Assembly (NCBI RefSeq): GCF_042682785.1
Contig: NZ_JBHUIB010000001.1
Span: 186,001-250,000 of the forward strand
DNA from: Thalassotalea_F euphylliae
GTDB taxonomy: Bacteria > Pseudomonadota > Gammaproteobacteria > Enterobacterales > Alteromonadaceae
Direction: 5' to 3'
Length of the DNA: 64,000 nt
The position numbers were made by a program, and so were the translations under genes. The notes beneath the pieces were generated by a model. The model saw only the letters and a program-made list of their open reading frames with translations, was not told where the DNA came from and made no database searches. This document shows, in pieces, positions 44,475 through 53,077 of this stretch (its first letter is position 1; every line of letters begins with the position of its first letter).

Positions 44475-45551
44475 ATGACAAATCAAGTAACCATTAGCCC
44501 TTCATCGGCACGCCACTTCAGCGATAATATTTTAGCCTGGTACCACGAGTTTGGTCGCAAACACCTTCCTTGGCAACAGAACAAAACACCGTATCGTGTT
44601 TGGATATCTGAAATCATGTTGCAACAAACGCAAGTGGCCACTGTAATTCCTTATTACCAGCGTTTTATGGAGCGCTTCCCAACAGTTCAAGCACTAGCGG
44701 ATGCGCCTGAAGACGATGTACTGCACCATTGGACTGGCCTTGGATACTATGCTCGTGCGCGAAACTTGCACAAAGCCGCCAAAGCATTAGCGGATACACA
44801 CAATGGAGATTTTCCAGACGATATTGACGCAGTTATTGAATTACCGGGTATAGGTCGTTCAACTGCTGGTGCCATTCTTAGCCTATCAAGAGAGCGGCAC
44901 CACCCTATTCTGGATGGCAACGTTAAGCGTGTACTTGCACGTTTTTACATGGTGGAAGGTCACAATGGCCAATCTAAATATGAAAAAGCCTTGTGGCCAA
45001 TTACCGAAGCCTTAACCCCAAAAAAAGGTGTGGCGCAATTCAACCAAGCAATGATGGATATCGGCGCAACTATTTGTACACGCTCAAAACCCAAGTGTGA
45101 GCTTTGTCCTGTTGAAGAAAATTGCATGGCTAGATTGGCTGACGAACAAGCCAACTACCCACAAAAAAAGCCGAAAAAGAAAATCCCCGAAAAGGCCACT
45201 TACTTTGTTATTGCAAAGCAGGACAATAAAGTGCTGCTAGAAAAACGCCCAAGTTCAGGCATTTGGGGGGGATTATGGAGTTTCTTTGAAATTACAGATA
45301 AAGCGGAAGTTGACGCGTTGCTCGCTAAACACCAGCTTTCAAAAAACGTTTTAACCGAAGGCGAAACGTTTAGGCATACCTTCAGCCACTTTCATTTAGA
45401 CATTACGCCTCTAATTGTAGAGTGCAAGCCATCGGGCAAACATATAGTAGCAGAGCAATCAGATGTGCAATGGTTAACCATAGATAGCCCAAGTGAATTA
45501 GGTTTCGCCGCACCAACCGTAAAGTTATTAAAGCAGTTGTATCAGGGCTAA
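44475..45551 (+). CDS. mutY: Adenine DNA glycosylase
   Basis: A 358-residue glycosylase that removes adenine opposite 8-oxoguanine. Catalytic Glu is in SEIMLQQTQV, the helix-hairpin-helix in ELPGIGRSTAGAILS with Asp in ILDGNVKRVL, and the [4Fe-4S] cysteines in CTRSKPKCELCPVEENC. A C-terminal NUDIX-like domain recognises 8-oxoG (YFVIAKQDNKVLLEKRPSSG, GETFRHTFSHFHLDI). The ATG at 44475 gives the normal family start, and the 29 codons before it are not expected to be used. yggX follows after 158 bases. A GGGGC / GCCCC hairpin at about 45570-45585 lies between them. Confidence 0.96.
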   Translation: MTNQVTISPSSARHFSDNILAWYHEFGRKHLPWQQNKTPYRVWISEIMLQQTQVATVIPYYQRFMERFPTVQALADAPEDDVLHHWTGLGYYARARNLHKAAKALADTHNGDFPDDIDAVIELPGIGRSTAGAILSLSRERHHPILDGNVKRVLARFYMVEGHNGQSKYEKALWPITEALTPKKGVAQFNQAMMDIGATICTRSKPKCELCPVEENCMARLADEQANYPQKKPKKKIPEKATYFVIAKQDNKVLLEKRPSSGIWGGLWSFFEITDKAEVDALLAKHQLSKNVLTEGETFRHTFSHFHLDITPLIVECKPSGKHIVAEQSDVQWLTIDSPSELGFAAPTVKLLKQLYQG

Positions 45552-45709
45552 CTAACAACTTCCGTTAAAGGGGCACTTGCGCCCCTATTGCTGCACTTGC
45601 ACTCCGCTCGTTTACCTTTTTTCCCATGTTATCGCGCATGCTTTCGCAAAGTATTAAATAAAGGTGTAGAATAGCGCCACTTTAATTTTCACCTTTATAG
45701 GCAGTAAAC

Positions 45710-45982
45710 ATGAGCCGTACAGTATTTTGTCAAAACTTACAAAAAGACGCTGATGGATTAGATTTTCAACTCTATCCTGGTGAGATCGGTAAGCGCATTT
45801 TTGACAACATCAGCAAAGAAGCTTGGGGAAATTGGCAGAAAAAACAAACCATGCTCATTAATGAGAAGAAGATGAACATGATGAATCCTGACGACCGTGC
45901 GTTTCTTGAAAAAGCGATGGTGGAATACTTATTTGAAGGTAAAGAGCCAGAAATTGAAGGCTACGTACCTGAGAAAAAATAA
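45710..45982 (+). CDS. yggX: Fe(2+)-trafficking protein YggX
   Basis: A 90-residue protein of the YggX family. It has the conserved start MSRTVFCQNLQKDADGLDFQ with the key Cys7, then YPGEIGKRIFDNISKEAWGN, WQKKQTMLINEKKMNMMNPD and FLEKAMVEYLFEG. It is linked to protection of iron-sulfur clusters from oxidants. mutY-yggX is a conserved pair in gammaproteobacteria. Its stop codon overlaps the start of the next gene in the arrangement TAATG. Confidence 0.95.
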   Translation: MSRTVFCQNLQKDADGLDFQLYPGEIGKRIFDNISKEAWGNWQKKQTMLINEKKMNMMNPDDRAFLEKAMVEYLFEGKEPEIEGYVPEKK

Positions 45983-46272
45983 TGGAATCATGGTTTAGCA
46001 TTGACTGGCGGGTATTTATAACAATATTTGTCTCAGTATTTATTGCCGAACTCGGCGATAAAACGCAACTTGCCACTATGCTTTTCGCGGCAGACAAAGA
46101 AACCAGTAAATGGATGGTGTTTGCTGCGGCCTCTGCTGCTTTGGTGGTAGCGTCAGCTATTGGCGTGCTAGCAGGCTCTGTTTTATCAGCTTACATTAGC
46201 GAAAAAGTATTAGCCTATATCGCCGGTGTTGGTTTTATTTTGATTGGTATTTTCACCTTAATCAAAGCGTAA
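45982..46272 (+). CDS. GDT1/UPF0016 family membrane protein, half-size
   Basis: A 96-residue membrane protein with about three helices and the family signature ELGDKTQLATMLFA. GDT1/TMEM165 proteins are cation exchangers or exporters (Mn2+, Ca2+), and the full-length form has two such repeats. This protein has one, so it should work as a dimer or higher oligomer. The ATG overlaps the yggX stop by one base, implying translational coupling. Mn2+ export (MneA-like) is a plausible role but is not shown here. Confidence 0.88.
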   Translation: MESWFSIDWRVFITIFVSVFIAELGDKTQLATMLFAADKETSKWMVFAAASAALVVASAIGVLAGSVLSAYISEKVLAYIAGVGFILIGIFTLIKA

Positions 46273-46358
46273 CAAGGCCTTAGTCTCAGAATATGCCAAA
46301 TACCGCCTATAACAGCGCGTAAAAAAGCATCAAACGGTCAAGATTTTGAAAAAAGTAG

Positions 46359-46387
46359 TTGACCTATTTTCTGAAAAGAAGTTTAAT
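46359..46387 (+). promoter_or_regulatory. Promoter of tRNA-Phe/Thr array
   Basis: TTGACC, a 17-base spacer, TTTAAT, then a GC-rich discriminator (AGCGCCCG), the usual form of a stringently controlled stable-RNA promoter. Confidence 0.75.
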
Positions 46388-46425
46388 AGCGCCCGTCCTG
46401 AAGGCACGACCCTTTTTGACAGTTT

Positions 46426-46476
46426 GCCCAAGTCGCTCAGTTGGTAGAGCATTTGGAATTGCATTGAAAATCTCTA
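46426..46476 (+). pseudogene. Decayed tRNA-Phe 5' part
   Basis: The acceptor 5' strand, D arm and an altered anticodon region of tRNA-Phe (GCTCAGTTGGTAGAGCA, TTGAAAATC) are present, but the T arm and 3' end are missing. A second copy lies at 46774. Confidence 0.7.
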
Positions 46477-46502
46477 AGAGTTTTTCACCTTGTACCAATT
46501 TT

Positions 46503-46578
46503 GCCCAGATAGCTCAGTCGGTAGAGCAGGGGATTGAAAATCCCCGTGTCGGTGGTTCGATTCCGCCTCTGGGCACCA
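46503..46578 (+). tRNA. tRNA-Phe (GAA)
   Basis: A full 76-base cloverleaf with acceptor GCCCAGA / TCTGGGC, anticodon stem GGGGA / TCCCC with loop TTGAAAA, T arm GGTTCGATTC and encoded CCA. Confidence 0.97.
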
Positions 46579-46650
46579 TATTTTGAAGTAACGATTATAT
46601 CGATACTTCGGTGCCAAGATAAACAATGTTTATCGCACACAGTTTCGTGT

Positions 46651-46726
<76 letters not shown>

Positions 46727-46773
46727 TTCTTTTAGGCTTAAGTATTACTTAAGCTGTTCTGTTAAATCAGAAC

Positions 46774-46830
46774 GCCCAGATAGCTCAACTGGTAGAGCCA
46801 TTTGGAATTGTATTGAAAATCCCGAATGGA
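46774..46830 (+). pseudogene. Decayed tRNA-Phe 5' part, second copy
   Basis: GCCCAGATAGCTCAACTGGT followed by the same inserted ATTTGGAATTG and TTGAAAATCCC as in the 46426 copy. No T arm follows before the intact tRNA at 46850. Confidence 0.7.
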
Positions 46831-46849
46831 TTTTTACTATGCCAGTTTT

Positions 46850-46925
46850 GCCCAGATAGCTCAGTCGGTAGAGCAGGGGATTGAAAATCCCCGTGTCGGT
46901 GGTTCGATTCCGCCTCTGGGCACCA
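46850..46925 (+). tRNA. tRNA-Phe (GAA), second copy
   Basis: Identical to the gene at 46503-46578; part of a ~348-base tandem duplication of the Phe-Thr unit. Confidence 0.97.
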
Positions 46926-46999
46926 TCATTTTGAATTGGTGAATGTTTCATTAATTCGGTGCCAAGGTAAACATTTGTTTATCGCACACAGTTTTGTGT

Positions 47000-47075
<76 letters not shown>

Positions 47076-47083
47076 TTTATAAG

Positions 47084-47110
47084 AAACCTCGCACTAGCGA
47101 GGTTTTTTTT
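47084..47110 (+). terminator. Terminator after tRNA-Thr
   Basis: Stem AACCTCGC / GCGAGGTT with loop ACTA and eight Ts. A copy with a weakened stem is at 47221-47250. Confidence 0.9.
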
Positions 47111-47145
47111 CGTCTGAATTTCAACCTTTATATATTTGGATTAAA

Positions 47146-47215
47146 GAACTGGAATACTGATTTGGTAATCAGTAGCTAAGCCGTCTTGGCAGTTCGACTC
47201 CGGTAGTCGGCACCA
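47146..47215 (+). pseudogene. Decayed tRNA-Thr
   Basis: The T arm, acceptor 3' strand (CGGTAGTCGGCACCA) and an anticodon-like arm TACTGATT / AATCAGTA are recognisable, but the 5' acceptor and D arm are lost. It is followed by a terminator copy at 47221-47250. Confidence 0.7.
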
Positions 47216-47265
47216 TTCATAAGAAACCTCGCAATAGCGAGTTTTTTTTTCGTCTGGATTTCAAC

Positions 47266-47355
47266 CATTATATGTTTCGATTAAAGAACTGGAGTACTGA
47301 TTTGGCAATCAGTAGCTAAGCCGTCTTGGCGGTTCGACTCTGGCAGCTAGCACTA
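47266..47355 (+). pseudogene. Decayed tRNA-Thr, older copy
   Basis: A second copy of the 47146 remnant, 120 bases further on, with more changes (GGCAGCTAGCACTA where the acceptor and CCA were). Confidence 0.65.
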
Positions 47356-47365
47356 TTTACCAGAT

Positions 47366-47394
47366 AAGCCTTAACTTCGGTTGAGGCTTTTTTG
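47366..47394 (+). terminator. Terminator at end of tRNA array
   Basis: Stem AAGCCTTAAC / GTTGAGGCTT closed by a TTCG tetraloop and followed by six Ts. The gap from here to 47494 has no other feature I can name. Confidence 0.85.
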
Positions 47395-47494
47395 TTTTGT
47401 AAACTAAATAAATCGCCTTACTAATTAGCGTCAGCAGCAATAACACTTTAATAATGCGGCTCAGGCAGCCGAAGCCCCTTTGTCTAAACAGATC

Positions 47495-47521
47495 AAAAAA
47501 GCCAGCTTAAGCTGACTTTTT
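47495..47521 (-). terminator. Terminator after PEP-CTERM gene
   Basis: Palindromic core CAGCTTAAGCTG flanked by A and T runs, 37 bases past the stop of the gene at 47558. It can act on both strands. Confidence 0.8.
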
Positions 47522-47557
47522 ACTTCTCAAATTTGTCTGTAAAACCTGTAGTGAGCA

Positions 47558-48301
47558 CTACCCTGCTCTTCTCGTCACTAGCAAACCTCCAACACTTAGT
47601 AGCATTAGTGCCAGTACGCTTGGCTCTGGAATAGACGCTGTCTGCGATATATCCATAACAGGAGAGAAGTTGTTAAATGCTAGCCCTATTCCCTGGGTTT
47701 TAGTGCCAGTGAATGTAATTTCTATTTTAGTAATATTACTCAGCCCGCTAAAGCCAAAAGTCCAAGGCTTTCCATCCAATGTTTTGTCATTGCCCAGAGG
47801 CGACATGACCGATGCCAGCAACGCACTACCGTTGAAAGCCTTAACCTGAAACTGCTCCGTTTTTTTGCCACCATCAATATCCCATATTTCTCCCGAGGCT
47901 GCTGTAACTGGGTTATTAGCATCATAAAGAATGGTAAAGATACCAAATGCCTGGTACGGGTTGCTTTGACGCAAAAAGAAACGTCCCATCTGGCTTTCAA
48001 AACCAGGCATGGCAAAATCTGCTGGGCCGCCTTTGGTTTTATAACCGGTATCACCACCTGTATCGTTATTCCCTACCTCTTCGAATACCGCGGTGGTGTC
48101 TAAAACACCATCGTAGTCGCTGTCAAAGCCAAAACGCACAGCGACGCCATCAACATTGAACGTATCATTTAACGCGATTTCTGCGTTATCGGTAGGCACT
48201 AAGCCATTATGGGTCAGTTCGAAATCAATAAGCCCTGCATTTGCACTCAATGCACAGGAAAAAGCAATTGCACTAAAAGTGTTAGAAACCAAGTTTTTCA
48301 T
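47558..48301 (-). CDS. PEP-CTERM sorting-domain protein
   Basis: A 247-residue secreted protein. It has a signal peptide (MKNLVSNTFSAIAFSCALSA, cleavage near NAGLIDFE), a beta-rich middle (VRFGFDSDYDGVLDTTAVFE, YDANNPVTAASGEIWDIDGG), and a C-terminal PEP-CTERM tail: IPEPS, a hydrophobic helix (VLALMLLSVGGLLV), then TRR. Such tails are cut by exosortase and the protein is released or attached with the extracellular matrix; no exosortase gene is in this window. The start at 48301 is favoured because AGGGG is 6 bases upstream, whereas the ATG two codons earlier would have no spacing. The function of the middle domain is unknown. Confidence 0.88.
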   Translation of the reverse strand: MKNLVSNTFSAIAFSCALSANAGLIDFELTHNGLVPTDNAEIALNDTFNVDGVAVRFGFDSDYDGVLDTTAVFEEVGNNDTGGDTGYKTKGGPADFAMPGFESQMGRFFLRQSNPYQAFGIFTILYDANNPVTAASGEIWDIDGGKKTEQFQVKAFNGSALLASVMSPLGNDKTLDGKPWTFGFSGLSNITKIEITFTGTKTQGIGLAFNNFSPVMDISQTASIPEPSVLALMLLSVGGLLVTRRAG

Positions 48302-48357
48302 TATCATCCCCTCTCAACCCACCATGGTTGTCACGTACTAGGGGAATTGCAGAATTT

Positions 48358-48417
48358 AAGCCAAATAAAAAAGCCCTATATTTCAGTAATCTATATAGGG
48401 CAATGTTTCTTTGGCTT
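48358..48417 (-). promoter_or_regulatory. Nested hairpin upstream of PEP-CTERM gene
   Basis: Inner stem GCCCTATAT / ATATAGGGC (48373-48401) lies inside an outer stem AAGCCAAA / TTTGGCTT (48358-48365, 48410-48417). On the minus strand the inner hairpin is followed by six Ts, so it looks like an intrinsic terminator or attenuator in the leader of the PEP-CTERM gene. The rest of 48418-48685 shows no gene. Confidence 0.45.
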
Positions 48418-48685
48418 GAATTTTACAAGTAGTGCATTGCAAAATGCGAGTCCTGCAAACGGATTGCTGAGCCAGCTCTCGATTTAAACCCTGTATTTCT
48501 GAATACAAAAGTTAACTTTTTATGCTAAGCAACCCATTCATCAGCTTATGCCAAATTTCGAAAAACGTTTACCTGATGCGATTAAAGAGGGGTTGAGCAA
48601 ATAATATTTTTCTATGCTCAATAATTGTATGCATCGTTTACTAGGTATTTAGTAGTCGAAGCGAGTATGAAGAACCAGTTGTTAT

Positions 48686-48717
48686 CGCTGCCCCCCCCTC
48701 AGTGAGATTGGGCAGCG
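48686..48717 (-). terminator. Hairpin after oadB
   Basis: Stem CGCTGCCC / GGGCAGCG, 20 bases past the oadB stop, beside a C8 tract (48691-48698). There is no T-run on the minus strand, so it is a weak terminator candidate. Confidence 0.45.
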
Positions 48718-48736
48718 CTTTATTTACTGGCCTATA

Positions 48737-49870
48737 TTATTGGCCTACTAGAGCAAGAAGAATACCAGCTGCTACCGCAGAGCCTAGTACACCCGCTACA
48801 TTAGGTCCCATAGCATGCATCAATAAGAAATTATGAGGATTCGCCTCAAGTCCAACTTTATTCGCTACACGAGCCGCCATAGGCACAGCTGACACACCCG
48901 CTGCACCAATCAGTGGGTTAATAGGCTCTTTGCTTACTTTATTCATCAGCTTAGCCATCAACACACCTGACGCTGTACCAATAGAGAATGCAACAGCACC
49001 TAACGCCAAAATACCCAGCGTTTCAACATTTAAGAAAGCGTCAGCACTCAACTTAGAACCAACGCCTAAGCCTAAAAAGATAGTCACAATGTTGATCAAC
49101 TCGTTTTGTGCGGTAGAGCTCAGGCGATCCACTACGCCACACTCTCTCATCAAGTTACCTAAGCAGAACATACCCACTAACGGTGTAGCTGCAGGTAGGA
49201 AGAAAATAGCCATCAATAACACAGCAAGTGGGAAAACGACTTTTTCCACCTTAGTAACATGTCGAAGCTGCGCCATTTCAATTTTACGTTCTTCTTCGTT
49301 GGTAAATAACTTCATGATAGGCGGCTGGATAATTGGCACTAATGCCATGTAAGAGTATGCTGCTACCGCTATTGCCCCTAATAATTCTGGCGCTAATTTA
49401 GATGCTAAGAAAATAGCCGTTGGCCCATCCGCACCACCAATAATCGCGATAGCAGAGGCATCTTGTAGTGTGAATTCAAAACCTGGCACTGCATTCAGTG
49501 CAATAGCACCAAACAGCGTAGCAAAAATACCAAACTGTGCCGCCGCTCCTAAAAACAATGTCTTAGGATTTGCAATCAAGGCACCAAAGTCAGTCATTGC
49601 CCCAACGCCCATAAAGATAAGCAAAGGGAAAATACCAGTATCAATACCTACATAGTAAACGTAATGAAGTAAACCACCTATTTCTGAAAAGCCTGCAACA
49701 GGGATATTGGTGAGAATGGCACCAAACCCCATCGGTAATAGTAAAAGCGGCTCAAAGTTTTTTGCTATTGCTAGGAATAACAAGCCACAACCGACCAACA
49801 TCATAATGATTTGACCCATCTCGAAGTTGGCTAGGCCTGTCGACATCCAAAGCGTATGTAACTGCTCCAT
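48737..49870 (-). CDS. oadB: Oxaloacetate decarboxylase sodium pump, beta subunit
   Basis: A 377-residue integral membrane protein with about ten helices. Family motifs are LLLPMGFGAILTNIPVAGFS, GVGAMTDFGALIANPK, and AIIGGADGPTAIFLASKLAP, whose Asp and neighbouring residues form the sodium site, then GAAGVSAVPMAARVANKVG and HAMGPNVAGVLGSAVAAG. It decarboxylates carboxybiotin on the alpha subunit and couples this to sodium export. AGGGG is 6 bases before its ATG. It is last in the oadGAB operon, 9 bases after oadA. Confidence 0.96.
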   Translation of the reverse strand: MEQLHTLWMSTGLANFEMGQIIMMLVGCGLLFLAIAKNFEPLLLLPMGFGAILTNIPVAGFSEIGGLLHYVYYVGIDTGIFPLLIFMGVGAMTDFGALIANPKTLFLGAAAQFGIFATLFGAIALNAVPGFEFTLQDASAIAIIGGADGPTAIFLASKLAPELLGAIAVAAYSYMALVPIIQPPIMKLFTNEEERKIEMAQLRHVTKVEKVVFPLAVLLMAIFFLPAATPLVGMFCLGNLMRECGVVDRLSSTAQNELINIVTIFLGLGVGSKLSADAFLNVETLGILALGAVAFSIGTASGVLMAKLMNKVSKEPINPLIGAAGVSAVPMAARVANKVGLEANPHNFLLMHAMGPNVAGVLGSAVAAGILLALVGQ

Positions 49871-49879
49871 TCCGAACCC

Positions 49880-51658
49880 CTATGACAAGCTTAACAATAC
49901 GTCGCCTACGGCAACAGAGTCGCCCTCACGAACATTCAAGCTAGCAACTGTTCCACCCGTAACAGCGCGGACTTCAGTTTCCATTTTCATCGCTTCCATA
50001 ATGATGACCACATCACCTTCAGCGACGTTTTGCCCCTCACTGACAAGCACTTTAAAAATATTACCTGCCAAAGGCGCATTTAGTGTTTCTTCACCTGATA
50101 CAGATGCAGTTTGTTTAATAGCAGCGTCGGCTGCAGAAGGCGCTACCGAGGTCACTGAGCCACTAGGCCCTACGACTACCTCAAACACTTTACCATCCAC
50201 GCTAACTGAGTATCCCTCGGTAGGGCCAGCTACTGGAGCCGCAGATGTAGCTTTGGGCGCAATGTCTTCTTTTGTTGGTACCGGCTCAAATGCTTCAGGG
50301 TTGTTTCTATTTTCCAGGAACTTAAGACCAATTTGAGGGAACAACGCGTAGGTTAATACATCATCAATAATATCATCCGCAAGGGTTAAGCCTTTTTCCT
50401 TTGCGATACCCTCAAGCTCGGCGGTGAGCTTGTCCACTTCTGGATCAAGCAAGTCTGCCGGACGACACGTAATAGCCTCAGCGCCATCAAGCACACGGGC
50501 TTGTAGCTCTGCGTTTACCTCTGCAGGTGTCGCGCCATACTCACCTTTTAAGACACCAGATGTTTCTTTGGTAATAGTTTTGTAGCGCTCGCCTGTTAGC
50601 ACGTTTAATACTGATTGAGTACCGACGATTTGTGATGTTGGGGTAACTAGGGGAATATAACCGAGATCTTTTCGTACGCGAGGGATCTCTTCTAATACCG
50701 CGTCAAACTTATCGGAAGCCCCCTGCTCTTTCAGCTGGCTTTCCATGTTTGTTAGCATGCCGCCAGGTACTTGCGCGAGCAAAATACGCGCGTCTACACC
50801 TTTTAGGCTACCTTCAAATTTTGCGTATTTCTCACGAACATCTCTGAAGTAAGCAGCTACTTCGGCAAGCTTTTCCAGATCCAGTCCGGTATCTCTTTCT
50901 GTACCTTCAACCATAGACACAACAGTTTCTGTTGGCGAATGGCCATAGGTTTGACTCATCGACGAGATAGATGTGTCAATAACATCAATATCACTCTCAA
51001 TAGCCTTCATATGCGTTGCAACACTCAAACCTGTTGTAGCATGACAATGAACAGCAATAGGTAAGGCTACAGTCTCTTTTAAGCGGGTAATAAGCTCTTC
51101 AGCAACATAAGGCTTAAGAAGACCAGCCATATCTTTAATCGCCAATGAATGTGCGCCCATATCCTCAAGCTTTTTGGCCATATCTAGCCAGCCTTGCATG
51201 GTATGAACAGGGCTTTCCGTAAAACTTAACGTACCTTGAGCATGAGCCCCCACTTTTACCGCCGCTTTTATTGCTGTGTCCATATTGCGGGTGTCGTTCA
51301 TTGCATCAAAGATACGGAATACGTCAACGCCATTAACATGTGCACGCTCAACGAACTTTTCGACAAGATCGTCAGCGTAGTGGCGATATCCCAAAATGTT
51401 TTGACCACGAAATAGCATTTGCTGCTTGGTATTAGGCATTGCCTTTTTGAGTTCACGAATACGGTGCCATGGATCCTCACCTAAATAACGGATACAAGAA
51501 TCAAATGTTGCTCCGCCCCAAGATTCGATCGACCAAAAGCCTATTTCATCGAGTTTCGGCGCGATAGGAAGCATATCTTCCAAGCGCAAACGCGTTGCTA
51601 ATAAAGATTGATGTCCATCGCGTAAGACTACTTCTGTGATACCTAGTGGTTTTGTCAT
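49880..51658 (-). CDS. oadA: Oxaloacetate decarboxylase, alpha subunit
   Basis: A 592-residue protein. It has a carboxyltransferase TIM barrel (ITEVVLRDGHQSLLATRLRL, FRIFDAMNDTRNM, LAIKDMAGLLKP, VHCHATTGLSVATHM), a conserved carboxylase domain, a short Pro/Ala linker, and a biotinyl domain with the lysine in VIIMEAMKMETEV. It moves CO2 from oxaloacetate to biotin, giving pyruvate. The start at 51658 is preferred because AGGAG is 7 bases upstream; the ATG two codons earlier would be too close. Together with OadB and OadG it makes a sodium pump, common in marine bacteria. Confidence 0.96.
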   Translation of the reverse strand: MTKPLGITEVVLRDGHQSLLATRLRLEDMLPIAPKLDEIGFWSIESWGGATFDSCIRYLGEDPWHRIRELKKAMPNTKQQMLFRGQNILGYRHYADDLVEKFVERAHVNGVDVFRIFDAMNDTRNMDTAIKAAVKVGAHAQGTLSFTESPVHTMQGWLDMAKKLEDMGAHSLAIKDMAGLLKPYVAEELITRLKETVALPIAVHCHATTGLSVATHMKAIESDIDVIDTSISSMSQTYGHSPTETVVSMVEGTERDTGLDLEKLAEVAAYFRDVREKYAKFEGSLKGVDARILLAQVPGGMLTNMESQLKEQGASDKFDAVLEEIPRVRKDLGYIPLVTPTSQIVGTQSVLNVLTGERYKTITKETSGVLKGEYGATPAEVNAELQARVLDGAEAITCRPADLLDPEVDKLTAELEGIAKEKGLTLADDIIDDVLTYALFPQIGLKFLENRNNPEAFEPVPTKEDIAPKATSAAPVAGPTEGYSVSVDGKVFEVVVGPSGSVTSVAPSAADAAIKQTASVSGEETLNAPLAGNIFKVLVSEGQNVAEGDVVIIMEAMKMETEVRAVTGGTVASLNVREGDSVAVGDVLLSLS

Positions 51659-51674
51659 GACCATGCTCCTATTA

Positions 51675-51938
51675 TTATTTATTATGCTTCTGGCGGTATT
51701 GAGTGACTGCCGCTGAAATTGCGGCGACTACAGAGGGTGAGACACCGTCCTTGTCTGTGACTTTATTAACTGTAGGACGAGTAACAGATTGTGCAACCGG
51801 ATCAGGGAATTTATTGGCTAAGGGGGCAAGAACAGTGTTGATTATAACCACCAATATACCCAAAAAGGCAAATACGAATACCATTCCAGCCAGCATTAAG
51901 GTACCAGCTTCGACAAATGTTTGGCTAAGTGACTCCAT
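51675..51938 (-). CDS. oadG: Oxaloacetate decarboxylase, gamma subunit
   Basis: An 87-residue subunit with one N-terminal membrane helix (GTLMLAGMVFVFAFLGILVV), a variable linker, and the C-terminal VVAAISAAVTQYRQKH that joins the alpha subunit. It anchors OadA to OadB. It is first gene of the operon. The AT-rich 51939-52459 region upstream holds its promoter; I found no other gene in it. Confidence 0.92.
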   Translation of the reverse strand: MESLSQTFVEAGTLMLAGMVFVFAFLGILVVIINTVLAPLANKFPDPVAQSVTRPTVNKVTDKDGVSPSVVAAISAAVTQYRQKHNK

Positions 51939-52459
51939 TTGTTACTCTCTTTCTAATTATTAGTCATATTAGAATAATCACTCCAATATTAAAAAATCAA
52001 TCAAGAATTAACCAATTTGCATAAAAAGCTTCTCGTCAAGAGCAAAAAAGTCAAAATTTATTAATAATTCAGTTTATTTTGATATTTATTCATACAAAGT
52101 CACATAAAAAGAACACTTTGTATATCGTATTCCTACTGATGGTTAATGACATAGTCCATACATCTAATAGTTTAAGGACATGAATCACCATTAAAGTTGT
52201 ATATACAAAATGAATAGAACGGCGTATTTTGACTAAATAACTATCCAGTTTCGCTATTTTGCAAGGTAGAAAAGTAGTAGTTTTAAAAAACTATAGACTA
52301 AATTGGCTTTAACACATCAAAAAATATACTTAATAGCGCCTTACTAAGCACTTTAGCTACTCAAAGTTCCCATTGAGCTATGCGTACAACGCTTCAAAGT
52401 TATGGGTCGTCAAACTGATAGATGGTCTAGCGGGGGTTGAGAAATTAGTCTCTAAAGGC

Positions 52460-52486
52460 AAAAAAACCGGCAATTAAGTCGGTTTC
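52460..52486 (-). terminator. Terminator after decayed tRNA-Arg
   Basis: On the minus strand AAACCGACTTAATTGCCGGT followed by TTTTTTTG. It is a degenerate copy of the terminator at 52604. Confidence 0.6.
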
Positions 52487-52495
52487 TAGGAAAAG

Positions 52496-52580
52496 TGGCG
52501 GACGCGGCAGGAGTCGAACCTGCGACCGCAAAAGGGTTCCGTAACCAACTATTCTAGACAAGCTATCCAGCTAAACTTCA
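52496..52580 (-). pseudogene. Decayed tRNA-Arg
   Basis: The 3' half is intact (T arm GGTTCGACTCC, acceptor CGCGTCCGCCA), but the D and anticodon arms are scrambled (GTTGGTTACGGAACCC) and the 5' acceptor strand no longer pairs. It is downstream of three good tRNA-Arg genes on the same strand. Confidence 0.75.
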
Positions 52581-52603
52581 CGAAAGCCCTAAATAAAAGG
52601 CAC

Positions 52604-52629
52604 AAAAAAACCGGCAAAAAGCCGGTTTC
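52604..52629 (-). terminator. Terminator after tRNA-Arg
   Basis: Stem ACCGGC / GCCGGT with loop TTTTT, and seven Ts on the minus strand. Confidence 0.85.
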
Positions 52630-52637
52630 AGAAAAAG

Positions 52638-52714
52638 TGGCGGACGCGGCAGGAGTCGAACCTGCGACCGCCTGGTTCGTAGCCAGGTACTCTATCCAGC
52701 TGAGCTACGCGTCC
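52638..52714 (-). tRNA. tRNA-Arg (ACG)
   Basis: A 77-base cloverleaf with acceptor GGACGCG / CGCGTCC, anticodon stem CCTGG / CCAGG with loop CTACGAA, T arm GGTTCGACTCC and encoded CCA. Confidence 0.97.
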
Positions 52715-52796
52715 GCGGTCAGTCGTTTTTTTATATCCCGATGTAAGGATACTAGTTCTTATTTATCTAGCTTACTAGTCGCTACCCTGTAAAGAT

Positions 52797-52821
52797 AAAA
52801 AAACCAGCCTTACGACTGGTT
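52797..52821 (-). terminator. Terminator between tRNA-Arg copies
   Basis: Stem ACCAG / CTGGT followed on the minus strand by seven Ts, downstream of the tRNA at 52833. Confidence 0.7.
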
Positions 52822-52832
52822 CTATATCAATG

Positions 52833-52909
52833 TGGCGGACGCGGCAGGAGTCGAACCTGCGACCGCCTGGTTCGTAGCCAGGTACTCTATCCAGCTGAGC
52901 TACGCGTCC
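52833..52909 (-). tRNA. tRNA-Arg (ACG), second copy
   Basis: Identical in sequence to the copy at 52638-52714. Confidence 0.97.
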
Positions 52910-52979
52910 GCGGTATACTAACTTCTTTATCCAGCCTTAATATTAGCTGCAAAAATACGAATTACCACTTTAAGAAAAG

Positions 52980-53056
52980 TGGCGGACGCGGCAGGAGTCG
53001 AACCTGCGACCGCCTGGTTCGTAGCCAGGTACTCTATCCAGCTGAGCTACGCGTCC
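52980..53056 (-). tRNA. tRNA-Arg (ACG), third copy
   Basis: Identical to the other two copies; 21 bases downstream of tRNA-Ser on the minus strand. Confidence 0.97.
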
Positions 53057-53077
53057 GTCGCAAACCATTGAAGTCAA

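Noticed and set aside
46359..46586. Open frame of 75 codons across the first tRNA-Phe
   Set aside because: It covers a promoter, a decayed tRNA and an intact tRNA; no protein family resemblance and no ribosome site.
48691..48698. C8 tract as a phase-variation switch
   Set aside because: It is in a non-coding gap within the oadB hairpin, not in a coding frame or between promoter boxes.
51939..52459. Possible small gene in the AT-rich gap before oadG
   Set aside because: No frame with a ribosome site or a recognisable product; it looks like plain intergenic DNA.
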